NCBI GenBank assembly: GCA_019414025.1
Contig: DXMU01000002.1
Span: 1-64,000, forward strand
Length of the DNA: 64,000 nt
Source of the DNA: Collinsella sp.
GTDB lineage: Bacteria; Actinomycetota; Coriobacteriia; Coriobacteriales; Coriobacteriaceae
Direction: 5' to 3'
The notes beneath the pieces are model-generated. The model ran no database searches, was not told the origin of the DNA, and saw only the letters and a program-made list of their open reading frames with translations. Below are positions 25,651 to 34,032 of the stretch, in pieces. The translations under genes were made by a program, and so were the position numbers. Each line of letters begins with the position of its first letter. The first letter of the stretch is position 1.

Positions 25651-25677
25651 GTGGGTCGGTTAATGGGAGCGACCCAC
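25651..25677 (+). promoter_or_regulatory. Hairpin in the SDR leader
   Basis: Perfect 8-bp dyad GTGGGTCG/CGACCCAC with an 11-base loop, 26 bases before the SDR start codon. It may be an operator or a leader hairpin. The rest of the 25471-25703 interval is AT-rich promoter sequence without an evident consensus promoter. Confidence 0.4.
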
Positions 25678-25703
25678 CGGGAGACATAAGAAGGGAAGTT
25701 CCT

Positions 25704-26585
25704 ATGAGCAATTGGCTTAAGCTCGAGGGCGATGTCTGCGCCGTGACCGGCGCACTCGGCGGCATGGGCGCCGAAATCTGCCGCGAGTTCGCCCGCAACG
25801 GCGCCAACGTCGTCCTGCTCGATCTGAACGAGGAGAAGGTCAAGGCCGCTGCCGCCGACCTTGCTGCCGAGTTTGGCATCCACGCCGAGGGTTACAAGAT
25901 GAACGCCACCGACGAGGCCGAGGTTCAGGCCGCCGTCGACGCCGCCATCGCCAACTTCGGCCGCGTCGACGTTCTCGTCAACACCGCCGGCATCCTGCGC
26001 TTCGCCGCCATGGAGGACCTGCCGCTGAGCGACTGGAACGAGGTCATCAACGTCAACCTCACCGGCTACTTCATCACCTCGCAGCGCTTTGGTCGCGAGA
26101 TGATCAAGGCCGGCCAGGGCCGCCTGGTGCACATCTCGACCGTCGCCAGCCACTCTCCCGAGACGTTCTCGGGCGTGTACAGCTCCACCAAGGCCGGCGT
26201 CAACATGATGTCCAAGATGCTCGCCGCCGAGTGGGGGCCCTACGGCGTCCGCTCCAACTGCGTCGAGCCCTGCTTTGTCAAGACCCCCATGTCGGCGAGC
26301 TTTTACGCCGACCCCGAGGTCGAAAAGAGCCGCAGCCGCCTTATCGCTACGCGCCGCATCGGCGAGGTCAGCGATATCGCCAACGCCGTGATGTTCCTGG
26401 CGTCCAAGCGCTCGGACTTTACCACCGGCGACGCCATCAAGGTCGATGGCGGCTTCTCCAATATGATGGGCGACCTCACCGCCAAGCCCGGCGGCCGTCG
26501 AGCCTTTGCCGACAACTACCTCAAGAACAAGAGCGTCGAGCTTTGGTCCGACGAGTCCGGCGTCGCAAAGCCGACTGACCAGTAA
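25704..26585 (+). CDS. Short-chain dehydrogenase/reductase
   Basis: A 293-residue NAD(P)-dependent oxidoreductase of the classical SDR type. Cofactor motif TGALGGMG near residue 15-22, an Asp (LLDLN) near residue 38 that favours NAD over NADP, NTAG near residue 92, and the catalytic Ser with YSSTK near residue 153. It is about 40 residues longer than usual, with an extra C-terminal tail after residue 255. It lies in an apparent operon with an OFA-type transporter and a Gfo/Idh/MocA protein, which suggests sugar, sugar acid or polyol oxidation. RBS AAGGGAAG precedes ATG 25704. Confidence 0.9.
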   Translation: MSNWLKLEGDVCAVTGALGGMGAEICREFARNGANVVLLDLNEEKVKAAAADLAAEFGIHAEGYKMNATDEAEVQAAVDAAIANFGRVDVLVNTAGILRFAAMEDLPLSDWNEVINVNLTGYFITSQRFGREMIKAGQGRLVHISTVASHSPETFSGVYSSTKAGVNMMSKMLAAEWGPYGVRSNCVEPCFVKTPMSASFYADPEVEKSRSRLIATRRIGEVSDIANAVMFLASKRSDFTTGDAIKVDGGFSNMMGDLTAKPGGRRAFADNYLKNKSVELWSDESGVAKPTDQ

Positions 26586-26651
26586 ACCAGCCTGACAGGG
26601 AGGCCCCGCGGACGTGTCCGCCCCTCCCCCGCATCGATTAGAAAGAGTCCA

Positions 26652-27908
26652 ATGGCTTCCACCAACTCCAACAAGGGTCGCGCCGCCGTGCTTTCCGCCG
26701 CGTGCGTCACTATGTTCTTCATCAGCTCCATCGCGCTGTATTCCGTCGTGAGCAAGAACCTGCTCGCCGTCTACCCCGAGTGGTCCAGCGCCCTTACCTG
26801 GGCTTTCCCGGTCTTTCAGACCATCATGGCCGTGACGGGCATCTTCGCCGGCCGCATCTCCGATAAGATCGGCCCGCGCAACGTCGTGATCGCCGCCGCC
26901 GTATGCTACGGCCTGGGCTGGTTCATGTCCGGCACCGTCACCGAGCCGTGGCAGTTCTACCTGTGGTTCTCGCTCGTCGCCGCCATCGGCAACGGCCTGG
27001 GCTACAACCCCGCGCTCACCACCGGCCAAAAGTGGTTCATCGACAAGAAGGGCCTCGCCTCCGGCATCACCCTGGCCGCTTCGACCGCCGGCCCCGCCGT
27101 GCTGTCCCCGGTGCTCGCCTCGCTGCTCATCCCGAGCCTCGGCATCTTTGGCGCCCTCAAGGCACTCGGCGTCATCTTCTTTGCGACGATCGCCGCCTCC
27201 GCCCTGTTCCTGAAAGCCCCCGAGGCCGGCTGGCTGCCCGAGGGCTTCGAGGCCCCCAAGGGTGGCGCGCACGCCGGCACCTTCGGTGACCTCACCCCGG
27301 GCGAGATGGTCAAGACCCCGCGCTTCTGGGTCCTCATCGTCACCTTCGCCTTTGCCGCCACCGCGGGCACCCTGCTCGTGGGCAAGGTTGCCTCCATCGC
27401 CGCCGTCCAGCTCTTCGCCGACCCCACGAGCGCCGCGGCTGTCGCCCTCGGCGGCGTGGTGGTCTCCGTCAACACCTGCGCCAACCTGGTCGGTCGCCTG
27501 TCCTTTGGTCAGATCATCGACAAGCTCGGCGCCTATAAGTCGCTGCTCATCAGCCTTGTCGTCACCATCGTCGCGCTCGTCATCATGTCGATGAGCTTTA
27601 CGCAGAGCATGTTCTTTGTGGCACTCGCCCTGCTCGGCTTTAGCTTTGGCGCCCTGCTCGTCATCTACCCGCCGCTCACCGGTGGCGCCTTTGGTACCAG
27701 CAACATCGGCGTCAACTACGGCATCATGTTCCTGGGCTACGCCGCTTCTACCTGGATCAGCCAGCCCATCACTGCCGTGCTGTATCACGCTGAGGCCGGC
27801 AGCGCCGCCTACCAGCAGTCCTTCTACGGCGCCATCGTGATCGCCGCCATCGCCGTCGTGCTCACCGTCTACATGATGGTCTCCGACAGCAAGAAGAAGT
27901 CCGCCTAG
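26652..27908 (+). CDS. MFS transporter, OFA (oxalate:formate antiporter-like) family
   Basis: A 418-residue protein with 12 predicted helices. The family hallmark region GNGLGYNPALTTGQKWFIDK near residue 113-132 and RISDKIGPRN after helix 2 place it with OFA/MCT-like carboxylate or sugar-acid carriers. It starts 66 bases after the SDR gene with AGAAAGAGTCC upstream of the ATG. Given its neighbours it probably imports the compound oxidised by the SDR and Gfo/Idh/MocA enzymes. Confidence 0.87.
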   Translation: MASTNSNKGRAAVLSAACVTMFFISSIALYSVVSKNLLAVYPEWSSALTWAFPVFQTIMAVTGIFAGRISDKIGPRNVVIAAAVCYGLGWFMSGTVTEPWQFYLWFSLVAAIGNGLGYNPALTTGQKWFIDKKGLASGITLAASTAGPAVLSPVLASLLIPSLGIFGALKALGVIFFATIAASALFLKAPEAGWLPEGFEAPKGGAHAGTFGDLTPGEMVKTPRFWVLIVTFAFAATAGTLLVGKVASIAAVQLFADPTSAAAVALGGVVVSVNTCANLVGRLSFGQIIDKLGAYKSLLISLVVTIVALVIMSMSFTQSMFFVALALLGFSFGALLVIYPPLTGGAFGTSNIGVNYGIMFLGYAASTWISQPITAVLYHAEAGSAAYQQSFYGAIVIAAIAVVLTVYMMVSDSKKKSA

Positions 27909-27916
27909 TTTTACCG

Positions 27917-27947
27917 ATGCGACAAAGGGACAGTCCCTTTGTCGCAT
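27917..27947. repeat. Palindromic repeat, AAAGGGAC family
   Basis: ATGCGAC/GTCGCAT arms with a perfect AAAGGGACAGTCCCTTT core, between the transporter and oxidoreductase genes. Confidence 0.9.
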
Positions 27948-27976
27948 TCCACCGCCACCAGTATTAAGGAGTCGAA

Positions 27977-29017
27977 ATGTCTGAGCTCAACCCCGTCCGC
28001 ATTGCCGTTATCGGCGCCGGCGCCATGGGCCGCAACCACATCCGCTTTGTCACCGAGGAGCCCGAGGCCGAGCTCGTCGCCATCGCCGACGCCTTTGAGG
28101 GCGCCCGCGCCACGGCCGAGGCCGCCGGCGTGCCGTTCTTCACCGATCCCGCCCAGATGATGGACGAGGTCAAGCCCGAGGCCGTCATTATCGCCACGCC
28201 CAACGACCTGCATCTGGGCGTTGCCCGCGAGGCCGTGAAGCGCAACATCGTGCCGCTGGTCGAAAAGCCGATCTCCAACGACCTCGAGGATGCCCAGGCC
28301 TTCGCCGCCGAGGCCGAGACCGCCGGCGTGCCCGTGCTCGTGGGTCAGCACCGTCGCCACAACCCCTTCGTCAACAAGACCAAGGAGATCATCGAGTCCG
28401 GCGAGCTGGGCAAGCTCACCGTGTCGAGCTTCCACTACATGACCTATAAGAACGACGAGTACTTCGATGTCGAGTGGCGCCGCAAAAAGGGTGCCGGCCC
28501 GATCCTGGTCAACCTGGTGCACGACGTCGACCTGCTCCGCTACCTGCTGGGCGAGCCCGTTGCCGTCCAGGGTATGCAGTCCAGCGCCGCCCGCGGTTTT
28601 GAGACCGAGGACTCCGCCGTGGTCAACGTTCGCTTTGCCGATGGCGCGCTCGCGAGCATGACCATCTCTGACGCCACCGCCAGCCCCTGGAACTGGGAGG
28701 CGACTGCTCGCGAGGACCCGCAGTACCGCCCCTTCGACGCCGATGCCTACTTTATTGGCGGTACCAAGGGCGCCCTTTCGCTGCCCCGCCTGCACCAGTT
28801 TTCCTACGACGGTGCCTCCAACTGGCACAAGCCGCTGCAGATGGAGATCCCGGCTGTGGACCCGGCGCTGCCGCACAAGATGCAGCTCAAGCACTTTGTG
28901 AAGGTTGTCCGCCGCGAGGTCGAGCCCGTCGTGACCCCCGCCGATAACGTCAAGACGCTCACGCTGCTTAACGCCATCAAGGAGGCCGCCGAGACCGGCC
29001 AGCTCGTCGAGCTGTAA
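27977..29017 (+). CDS. Gfo/Idh/MocA family oxidoreductase
   Basis: A 346-residue NAD(P)-dependent dehydrogenase acting on a cyclic polyol or sugar. The Rossmann motif is VIGAGAMGRNH near residue 11-21, the family motif is VEKPIS near residue 94, and the catalytic region GAGPILVNLVHDVDLLRYLL near residue 172-191 carries the conserved Asp and His. RBS AAGGAG lies nine bases before the ATG. Third gene of the SDR-MFS cluster and the last before a terminator at 29090. Confidence 0.9.
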   Translation: MSELNPVRIAVIGAGAMGRNHIRFVTEEPEAELVAIADAFEGARATAEAAGVPFFTDPAQMMDEVKPEAVIIATPNDLHLGVAREAVKRNIVPLVEKPISNDLEDAQAFAAEAETAGVPVLVGQHRRHNPFVNKTKEIIESGELGKLTVSSFHYMTYKNDEYFDVEWRRKKGAGPILVNLVHDVDLLRYLLGEPVAVQGMQSSAARGFETEDSAVVNVRFADGALASMTISDATASPWNWEATAREDPQYRPFDADAYFIGGTKGALSLPRLHQFSYDGASNWHKPLQMEIPAVDPALPHKMQLKHFVKVVRREVEPVVTPADNVKTLTLLNAIKEAAETGQLVEL

Positions 29018-29089
29018 CGCCTTAGGGCAGACCGCGGCAGAAGCCCCATGCGAACCCTTCGGTCCGCCACCAACAAGCCCCTCTTCTTT

Positions 29090-29126
29090 GCCCCGCGAGC
29101 AGCCTCCTGCCCGCGGGGCTTTCTTT
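29090..29126 (+). terminator. Rho-independent terminator after the oxidoreductase gene
   Basis: GCCCCGCG/CGCGGGGC stem with a 14-base loop, followed by TTTCTTT. Confidence 0.85.
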
Positions 29127-29199
29127 GCAGCCGCGGCGCGGGCGGGTGGTAGACTGGGTGGCTCATGCACCTGTAACGTACTCACAGACAGGAAGTTCC

Positions 29200-31347
29200 A
29201 TGGATCTTATCGCCCAGCTCGCCCGCGAGCTCAACCTTAAGGCCGCCAACGTCGAGGCAGCCGTCAAGCTCATCGACGAGGGCAACACCATCCCCTTTAT
29301 CTCGCGCTACCGCAAGGAAGCAACGGGCGGCATGGACGACGTTGCCCTGCGCGCGCTCGACGAGCGCCTGTCCTACCTGCGCAATCTTGAACAGCGTAAA
29401 GAGGACGTCATCCTGCTCATCGACGCCCAGGGCAAACTCACGCCCGAGCTCGAGCAGCAGATTCGCGAGGCCACACAGCTCCAGCGCGTCGAAGACCTCT
29501 ACAAGCCCTACCGTAAAAAGCGCATGACCCGCGCGCAGAAGGCCCGCGAGGCAGGTCTGGAGCCGCTTGCCAACATGATCATCATGCAGGCCTCGGCCAA
29601 GGGCAGCGCACTCGACGCCGCCGCGGACTACGTCAACGAGGAGGCCGGCTTCGACACGCCCGAAAAGGCGCTCGCCGGCGCCGCCGACATCGTGGCCGAG
29701 ACGGTGGCCGAAGATCCCGAGAACGTCGCCGACCTGCGCGCCTTTACGCAAAACACCGCCGACATCGTCGTCGAGGCCACCGACCCCGCCGAGAAGACCC
29801 CCTACGAGCCGTACTACAGCTATGATGAGCCGCTGCGCCGTATACCCAACCACCGCGTGCTGGCTATCGACCGCGGTGAGCGCGAGGGCAAGCTCCGCGT
29901 GCGCGTGAACGTCGACGGCGCTGCCGCTACGGCACGCCTCGGCAGCCGCTGGCCCCGTCGCCAGGGCGTGTTTGCTCCCGTCTTTGACGCCGCCATCGCT
30001 GACGGTTACAAGCGCCTCATGGCCCCCTCGCTGGAGCGCGAGGCCCGCGCCAAACTCACCGTTCGCGCCCAGACCGAGGCCATCAACGTCTTTGCCAAGA
30101 ATCTCGAAGGCCTGCTCTCGGCACGCCCCGTGCGCGGCGCCCGCGTGCTCGCGCTCGATCCGGGCTACCGTACCGGCTGCAAGGTCGCCGTCATGGACGA
30201 GACCGGCAAGTTACTCGACCACGGCGTGGTCTACCCCACCAAGCCGCGCCACGACGTCGCCGGCACCAAGCGTGAGCTCGCCCGCCTCGTCAAGAAGAAC
30301 GGCGTCAACACCATCGTCATCGGCAACGGCACCGCCAGCCGCGAGACCGAGGAAGTCGTCTCGGAGTTTATTGCCGAGCAGGCGCCCAGCCTTCGCTACA
30401 CCATCGTCAACGAGGCGGGCGCGTCGGTGTACTCCGCCTCCGAGCTCGCGAGCCAGGAGTATCCCGATCTGGATGTCACCGTGCGCGGCGCCATGAGCCT
30501 GGGCCGCCGCCTGCAGGACCCGCTGGCAGAGCTCGTCAAGATTCCGCCCCAGTCCATCGGCGTTGGCCAGTACCAGCACGACCTTGACCAGGCCGAGCTT
30601 TCGCGCACCCTGGGCCACGTGGTGGAAGACGTCGTCAACCGTGTGGGCGTCGACGTCAACACCGCGAGCGCAAGCCTGCTGGGCTACGTGTCGGGCATTA
30701 CGCCGAGCGTGGCCAAGAACATCGTGGCCTACCGCGAGGAAAACGGGGCCTTTACCGATCGCCGCCAGCTCAAGAAGGTCCCCAAGCTGGGACCCAAGGC
30801 ATACCTCAACGCCGCGGGCTTCCTGCGCATCAGCGGCGGCAAGAACCCGCTCGACGCGACAAGCGTCCACCCCGAGAGCTACGAGGTGGCCACGGCCGTC
30901 CTGGAGCGCGCCGGCGTTGCGGCAAGCGAGCTCAGCCGCGGCGGCGTGCCCGACATTGAGCACCGCCTGGGCAGCATCTCGGCGCTGGCAAGCGATCTGG
31001 ACTGCGGCACCCTAACGCTCATCGACATTGTCAACGAGCTCAAGAAGCCCGGCCGCGACCCGCGCGACGACGCGCCCGAGGTGGTCTTTAGCCGCTCGGC
31101 GCTTTCCATCGACGACCTGGAGCCCGGCATGGAGCTCAAGGGCACGGTGCGTAACGTCGTCGACTTTGGCGCCTTCGTCGACGTGGGCGTGCACCAGGAC
31201 GGCCTCGTGCATATCTCCAAGCTGGCCAACCGCTTCGTTAAGCACCCGAGCGACGTGGTACGCGTCGGCGACACGGTTAAGGTGTGGGTCGAGAAGGTCG
31301 ATCGCGACCGCAAGAAGATCTCGCTCACCATGGTGCGGGGCAAATAA
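29200..31347 (+). CDS. tex: Tex family S1 RNA-binding transcription accessory protein
   Basis: A 715-residue cytoplasmic nucleic-acid-binding protein. The N-terminal helical Tex region starts MDLIAQLARELNLKAANVEA; a YqgF-like RNase H fold holds RVLALDPGYRTGCKVAVMDE near residue 314; helix-hairpin-helix motifs lie around residues 480-560 (ITPSVAKNIVAYREENGAF); and an S1 domain ends the protein (GTVRNVVDFGAFVDVGVHQD). ATG 29200 follows CAGGAAG. Length is typical. It is a single gene with its own terminator. Tex influences transcription and stress tolerance in other bacteria. Confidence 0.95.
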   Translation: MDLIAQLARELNLKAANVEAAVKLIDEGNTIPFISRYRKEATGGMDDVALRALDERLSYLRNLEQRKEDVILLIDAQGKLTPELEQQIREATQLQRVEDLYKPYRKKRMTRAQKAREAGLEPLANMIIMQASAKGSALDAAADYVNEEAGFDTPEKALAGAADIVAETVAEDPENVADLRAFTQNTADIVVEATDPAEKTPYEPYYSYDEPLRRIPNHRVLAIDRGEREGKLRVRVNVDGAAATARLGSRWPRRQGVFAPVFDAAIADGYKRLMAPSLEREARAKLTVRAQTEAINVFAKNLEGLLSARPVRGARVLALDPGYRTGCKVAVMDETGKLLDHGVVYPTKPRHDVAGTKRELARLVKKNGVNTIVIGNGTASRETEEVVSEFIAEQAPSLRYTIVNEAGASVYSASELASQEYPDLDVTVRGAMSLGRRLQDPLAELVKIPPQSIGVGQYQHDLDQAELSRTLGHVVEDVVNRVGVDVNTASASLLGYVSGITPSVAKNIVAYREENGAFTDRRQLKKVPKLGPKAYLNAAGFLRISGGKNPLDATSVHPESYEVATAVLERAGVAASELSRGGVPDIEHRLGSISALASDLDCGTLTLIDIVNELKKPGRDPRDDAPEVVFSRSALSIDDLEPGMELKGTVRNVVDFGAFVDVGVHQDGLVHISKLANRFVKHPSDVVRVGDTVKVWVEKVDRDRKKISLTMVRGK

Positions 31348-31355
31348 GCCGCTGC

Positions 31356-31395
31356 AGGCGCTCGGCGGGCCCCATTCCGCCGAGCGCCTCTCCTT
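31356..31395 (+). terminator. Rho-independent terminator after tex
   Basis: Perfect 13-bp stem AGGCGCTCGGCGG/CCGCCGAGCGCCT, followed by a pyrimidine-rich CTCCTTCT tract. Confidence 0.75.
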
Positions 31396-31462
31396 CTAAA
31401 ACGATTTGGCGATATCCCGAAGTGCGAGACGCCGTTTCCGCTAATCATCACCTGCAATTTTT

Positions 31463-31631
31463 GAGATATTCGGCCTCGCTGGGCCGCGATAACACTTCTT
31501 CAAAGTGCAAGCTCAACAAATAGGCATCAGATATTCCACAAACGTCCCATATCTGCACCCGCAGAGGTGCGGTACGGGACGTTTTTCAGCCATATTGGCA
31601 ATCTTGACGGCACTCTGAGGCCGAATATCTC
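31463..31631. repeat. Nested palindromic element interrupting avd
   Basis: Outer perfect 15-bp arms GAGATATTCGGCCTC and GAGGCCGAATATCTC at 31463-31477 and 31617-31631; inner arms AAACGTCCC/GGGACGTTT at 31540-31548 and 31576-31584. Family similarity of the avd-like frame stops at its right edge, which suggests insertion or replacement. Confidence 0.7.
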
Positions 31632-31821
31632 GATTTCTGTTGGTGGGACACTTATGGGCACGAGCCGCAAAGACCTCGTTTGCCCGGTAGAGCTGTTCAA
31701 CCACGTCAAGCATGAGATCTTGCATGCGCGGAACAAAGGATAATCGAAGGGTCTTGGGCGACTTGCGCGTCGCCCCGAACACATAGCCGGCAGGGTCCTT
31801 TGCCTTGGCGATGACTGCCAA
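31513..31821 (-). pseudogene. Truncated four-helix-bundle (bAvd-like) protein of a diversity-generating retroelement
   Basis: The first 64 residues (AVIAKAKDPAGYVFGATRKS, then LSFVPRMQDLMLDVVEQLYR, ANEVFAARA) match the start of the bAvd/S23-like four-helix-bundle proteins that accompany reverse transcriptases in diversity-generating retroelements. A full protein would be about 120 residues. Here similarity ends at about 31632, where a palindromic element begins and the frame continues with unrelated residues to a stop at 31513. The only usable start is TTG 31821. It lies just downstream of a variable-region-like fragment on the same strand, the usual order in such systems. No template repeat or reverse transcriptase gene is seen here. 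Confidence 0.65.
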
Positions 31822-31871
31822 CTCGGGGCCGGATCGTTTTCGATACTTGATAGATATGGATTAGAAGATCA

Positions 31872-32063
31872 TTAGATTACAGGTTGATCCATAATGCGGA
31901 ACCGCGTTGTCCACGCGATGCCGTCGGAGCCCACGCCGCCGTCCGAGGTGACGCCGGCCGCGTAACACGAATCGTCATCCGGCGAACGAAGCCGCCAGTG
32001 GCACGCGGCGTTGCCATCCGAGCCCAGCCCCATTACTGCCCGAGACAGTTGGCGGGGTAGCAC
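31872..32063 (-). pseudogene. C-terminal remnant of a diversity-generating retroelement target protein (variable region)
   Basis: The open frame encodes GSDGNAACHWRLRSPDDDSC followed by YAAGVTSDGGVGSDGIAWTT and RFRIMDQPVI, then a stop. The W-RLRSP...YAA-V-SDG...FRI pattern is that of variable C-type-lectin-like regions. One stretch has five NNC codons in a row (GGC TCC GAC GGC ATC), as expected if AAC codons of a template had been mutated at adenines. No N-terminal domain, start site or signal peptide remains: an in-frame stop lies about 45 bases upstream of 32063. It is followed by the bAvd-like fragment. Confidence 0.6.
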
Positions 32064-32128
32064 TGTCGACCCCCATCGGAATAAAGGTAGCGATTCAGCT
32101 CAGGACCTACCGACGGGTTCGTGTCGGC

Positions 32129-32200
32129 AGCCCCGGCCTTTCCTTTGCCTAGCGCGACCCTCGCGAAGCGCGTGAGCGATAGGGAAAGGAAAGGCCGGGG
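32129..32200 (-). repeat. Long-arm hairpin downstream of the transaldolase gene
   Basis: Perfect 17-bp arms GCCCCGGCCTTTCCTTT and complement, with further CCTA/TAGG pairing inside. It may terminate the transaldolase transcript, though no T run follows the stem. Confidence 0.75.
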
Positions 32201-32231
32201 CAAACAACCCGCGGCGCAGCCAGTGTTCGCG

Positions 32232-32936
32232 TTACGGCAGGATATGGAAGCCTAGCGAGGCGATATCCTTGGCAAAACCGCGCACGGTATCGAGCGAGAC
32301 CTCGTACGGATCGCGACCGATGTTCTTGCGCTTGGCCAGGATGCTGTTGGGCACCGTGATGATCTGACAGCCGCAGGCCTGCGCCTGGTAAATGTTGATA
32401 AGCTCGCGCGTGGACGCCCACAGGACCTCGCAGTTGGGCTTGGCGGCGGCCTTCTTGACCGACTCCGTCATAAACGGAATGGGATCGACACCCGTGTCGG
32501 CGATACGGCCGGCAAAGAGCGAGATGATGGACGGCGTCTCGGCGTCGACAGCGTCGACCATCTCGTCGACCTGCGCAGGCGTAAAGATGGTGGTGACGTT
32601 GACCTTAATGCCGTCGGCGGAAAGCTTGCGCACCAACTCGGCCGTGGACTCGCCCTTGGTGGTCACGCACGGAATCTTGACGTAGACGTTCTCGGCCCAG
32701 GTAGCGATCTCGCGGGCCTCGATCTCCATGGTCTCGACGTCGTCGGCAAAGACCTCAAACGACACGGACACATCGGTGATGTGGGCCAGGACCTCCTTGG
32801 CAAACGCGCGGTAATCCGTCACGCCGCCCTTCTTTATAAGGGACGGGTTGGTCGTGAAACCCTGAACGTTGCCGTTCTCGTACATGTCGAGCATGCCCTC
32901 GAGGTTTGCACCGTCAGCGAACACCTTGATTGCCAT
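32232..32936 (-). CDS. Transaldolase / fructose-6-phosphate aldolase family protein
   Basis: A 234-residue TIM-barrel aldolase of the TalC/MipB group. Features: FTTNPSLIKKGG near residue 27-38, VYVKIPCVTTKGES near residue 83-96 with the Schiff-base Lys, NVTTIFTPAQ near residue 112 and the phosphate-site region near residue 160. ATG 32936 follows AAAGGAATCAGGCAG; the frame extends eight codons upstream without a better site. It acts in the pentose phosphate pathway or in aldol cleavage of fructose 6-phosphate. It is a single gene. Confidence 0.9.
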   Translation of the reverse strand: MAIKVFADGANLEGMLDMYENGNVQGFTTNPSLIKKGGVTDYRAFAKEVLAHITDVSVSFEVFADDVETMEIEAREIATWAENVYVKIPCVTTKGESTAELVRKLSADGIKVNVTTIFTPAQVDEMVDAVDAETPSIISLFAGRIADTGVDPIPFMTESVKKAAAKPNCEVLWASTRELINIYQAQACGCQIITVPNSILAKRKNIGRDPYEVSLDTVRGFAKDIASLGFHILP

Positions 32937-33129
32937 CTGCCTGATTCCTTTCGCTTGCACATGGGCGATAAACTGCTAAACACTTTACCTACGTTTATCA
33001 AGGCGTGAGCTGCGGGTTTTCATCTTCTCGGCGAACGGTATAAACACCTCAGTATTTGGATTGATAAATCGATTGAGCATGCAAAAGCAAAGAGTCGCAG
33101 TTTGAGCAAACGTCAGAAGGCGAGATTCA

Positions 33130-33957
33130 TTAGATGAGGCCGAAATGTTGCATCGCTGTGACGGTGCCATCGTGTGCGACATCGTCGGTCACGTAGTCGG
33201 CGACTGCCTTGACCTCGGGCATGGCGTTGCCCATGGCTACAGCCGTCTCGACGGCGGCGAGCATACCCAGATCGTTGCCGGAATCGCCAAAGCCAAAGGT
33301 GCGCGCGTTGCCGGTGCGACCCAGGTATTCCAGCGCTCGCGCCACGCCCACGCCCTTGTCGATGCCCTTGGGGCTCAGCTCGCGATTCTGACCACCGGTG
33401 TTGCACAGCTCAAACTCGCGCTCGATAAAGCCGTCATCGTTGGCTACGTGAGCCAGGTCGTACGCGTTAATGCACACCTTGCCTACGCGCAAGCGGCCAT
33501 CGACGCGCATCTGATCAACGCCATGCACCACGCCGGCGCCTAGCAGAAATGACTGTTCGACACCAACTGGCTCAAGTGAATAGGTGGCACCGTTCGTCTC
33601 GAACAACGCCTCGCCGCCCGCCACAGTAATGCGACGCGCGAGCTCCTCAACAATGTCCTCGTCAATGCAGTCCTCGTGTGCCACGCGGCCCTCGACCTCG
33701 AGCGTGGCCCCCGCCATGGCAACGATACCCGCCGGGTTCAGCGCGCGCAGGCCATCGGCAATCAGCCACAAGGGGCGACCCGTGCAGATAAATGCCTGGT
33801 GACCCGCATTGCGCAGGCGACCAAATGCATCGACAACGGCCTTCGACGGATGGATTGCATTGAAGTCCTTATCGGTCATATCGTCGGGATCGAACGACGT
33901 CAGCGTGCCGTCCACGTCAAAAAACAGTACAGCGGAATCGGGGCACGCATCAATCAT
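33130..33957 (-). CDS. HAD superfamily hydrolase (Cof-type sugar phosphatase)
   Basis: A 275-residue phosphatase of the HAD IIB group. Motif I is FFDVDGTL near residue 13-20, motif II is the Thr in ICTGRP near residue 59, motif III Lys lies in SPKGIDKGVG near residue 200 and motif IV is GFGDSGNDLGML near residue 225-236. A C2B cap domain occupies residues 85-190. ATG 33957 follows GAAAGGAACCCAT. Divergent from rlmKL. The substrate is unknown; relatives act on sugar phosphates or pyridoxal phosphate. Confidence 0.9.
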   Translation of the reverse strand: MIDACPDSAVLFFDVDGTLTSFDPDDMTDKDFNAIHPSKAVVDAFGRLRNAGHQAFICTGRPLWLIADGLRALNPAGIVAMAGATLEVEGRVAHEDCIDEDIVEELARRITVAGGEALFETNGATYSLEPVGVEQSFLLGAGVVHGVDQMRVDGRLRVGKVCINAYDLAHVANDDGFIEREFELCNTGGQNRELSPKGIDKGVGVARALEYLGRTGNARTFGFGDSGNDLGMLAAVETAVAMGNAMPEVKAVADYVTDDVAHDGTVTAMQHFGLI

Positions 33958-34032
33958 ATGGGTTCCTTTCGAGGGCGATGGCAAACGGAGCATCCATCAT
34001 ATAATGGAGCGACACAACCAGAGAGGTCACCC

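Noticed and set aside
33676..34032. Extension of the rlmKL frame upstream of 34033
   Set aside because: It lies antisense to the HAD phosphatase gene; ATG 34033 with GAGAGG and the MEFYASCPEGFE start fits the family.
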